Source of the DNA: Prionace glauca
Taxonomy: Eukaryota > Chordata > Chondrichthyes > Carcharhiniformes > Carcharhinidae
Length of the DNA: 64,000 bases
Assembly: GCA_037974335.1 (NCBI GenBank)
Contig: CM075760.1
Coordinates: 6,383,432-6,447,431, forward strand
Reading direction: 5' to 3'
The first letter of the stretch is position 1; each line of letters opens with the position of its first letter. The notes under the pieces are model-generated. The model ran no database searches. It had not been told where the DNA came from and saw nothing but the letters and a program-made list of their open reading frames with translations. Positions 63,705 through 64,000 of this stretch are shown piece by piece. The position numbers were made by a program, and so were the translations under genes.

Positions 63705-64000
63705 CCGCAGTGATTGGATTTTGTTGTGAGTCACATCCAGAACTGAACCATGTTCATTGGAGTCTTTCTCTGCCCCTATTTCTAAACTCCAGCCCAGTTA
63801 CAGGGGTTAATATCTTTGCTTTGAAAAAATAGTTTATGGAAAGTACTCTGTGCTGAATCTTTTTAGTAGCTGTTACAAGTTAGTTTCTTTTGAAATTCTC
63901 ACCCCCTCCCCTGTCTCCTCCATCCTCACCTCCAACAACAAGTGTGAGGAGCTGAAAAAGCTTTTTGTCACTAAGATTGAGGCAGTTTGATCAGCTGCCT
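63705..64000 (+). other. 3' flank of the third zinc-finger gene
   Basis: Probable 3' UTR; no AATAAA seen before the window end. Confidence 0.45.

Noticed and set aside
1-64000. Search for LTR, retrovirus-like or Polinton-like fossils
   Set aside because: All reverse transcriptase remains belong to the CR1 group ([14 protein letters not shown], esterase ORF1). No LTR pairs, protease, integrase, capsid or envelope text was recognised.

Overview
The window looks like nuclear DNA of a cartilaginous fish, most likely a shark. This rests on the repeat content (many CR1-type LINEs with short 3'-terminal repeats, tRNA-headed SINEs), an intron-bearing tRNA-Ile(UAU), a two-exon GPR139-like receptor and C2H2 zinc-finger exons. 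The species cannot be named from sequence alone. I saw no bacterial-style operons, no CRISPR array, and no LTR or capsid-bearing element.

Layout. 1-3436: the 5' part of a CR1 LINE on the minus strand with open ORF1 and ORF2; ORF2 runs off the window start. 3596-7996: a SINE interrupted by a plus-strand LINE that is itself interrupted by a younger minus-strand LINE, followed by a second SINE. 8873-11478: LINE debris and a possible Harbinger-like transposase fragment. 12228-15038: a GPR139-like receptor (two coding exons, minus). 15222-24475: more LINE copies of several ages, a tRNA-Cys, and an orphan second copy of receptor exon 1. 25858-38787: a tRNA cluster with Gly, Ile, Asn, Gln, Arg, Phe-like, Thr, Leu, Val and Glu loci, partly built by direct and inverted segmental duplication and including several dead copies. 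40160-40790: an isolated promoter-like GC-rich block. 41008-48493: SINEs, a tandem array of SINE heads and a second nested LINE pair. 48665-63704: three C2H2 zinc-finger exons (one minus, two plus), two promoter-like blocks (52020-52463 and 59690-60300), a fold-back element and further LINEs.

How the parts fit. The host genes are one receptor, three zinc-finger genes and about a dozen plausible tRNA genes. The block at 52020-52463 lies between divergent zinc-finger exons and carries a 72-bp repeat of ETS, CRE and CCAAT motifs. Most remaining DNA is LINE or SINE. The LINE copies fall into at least four 3'-end groups, and the youngest have long open frames and sit inside older ones, so the insertion order can be read directly.
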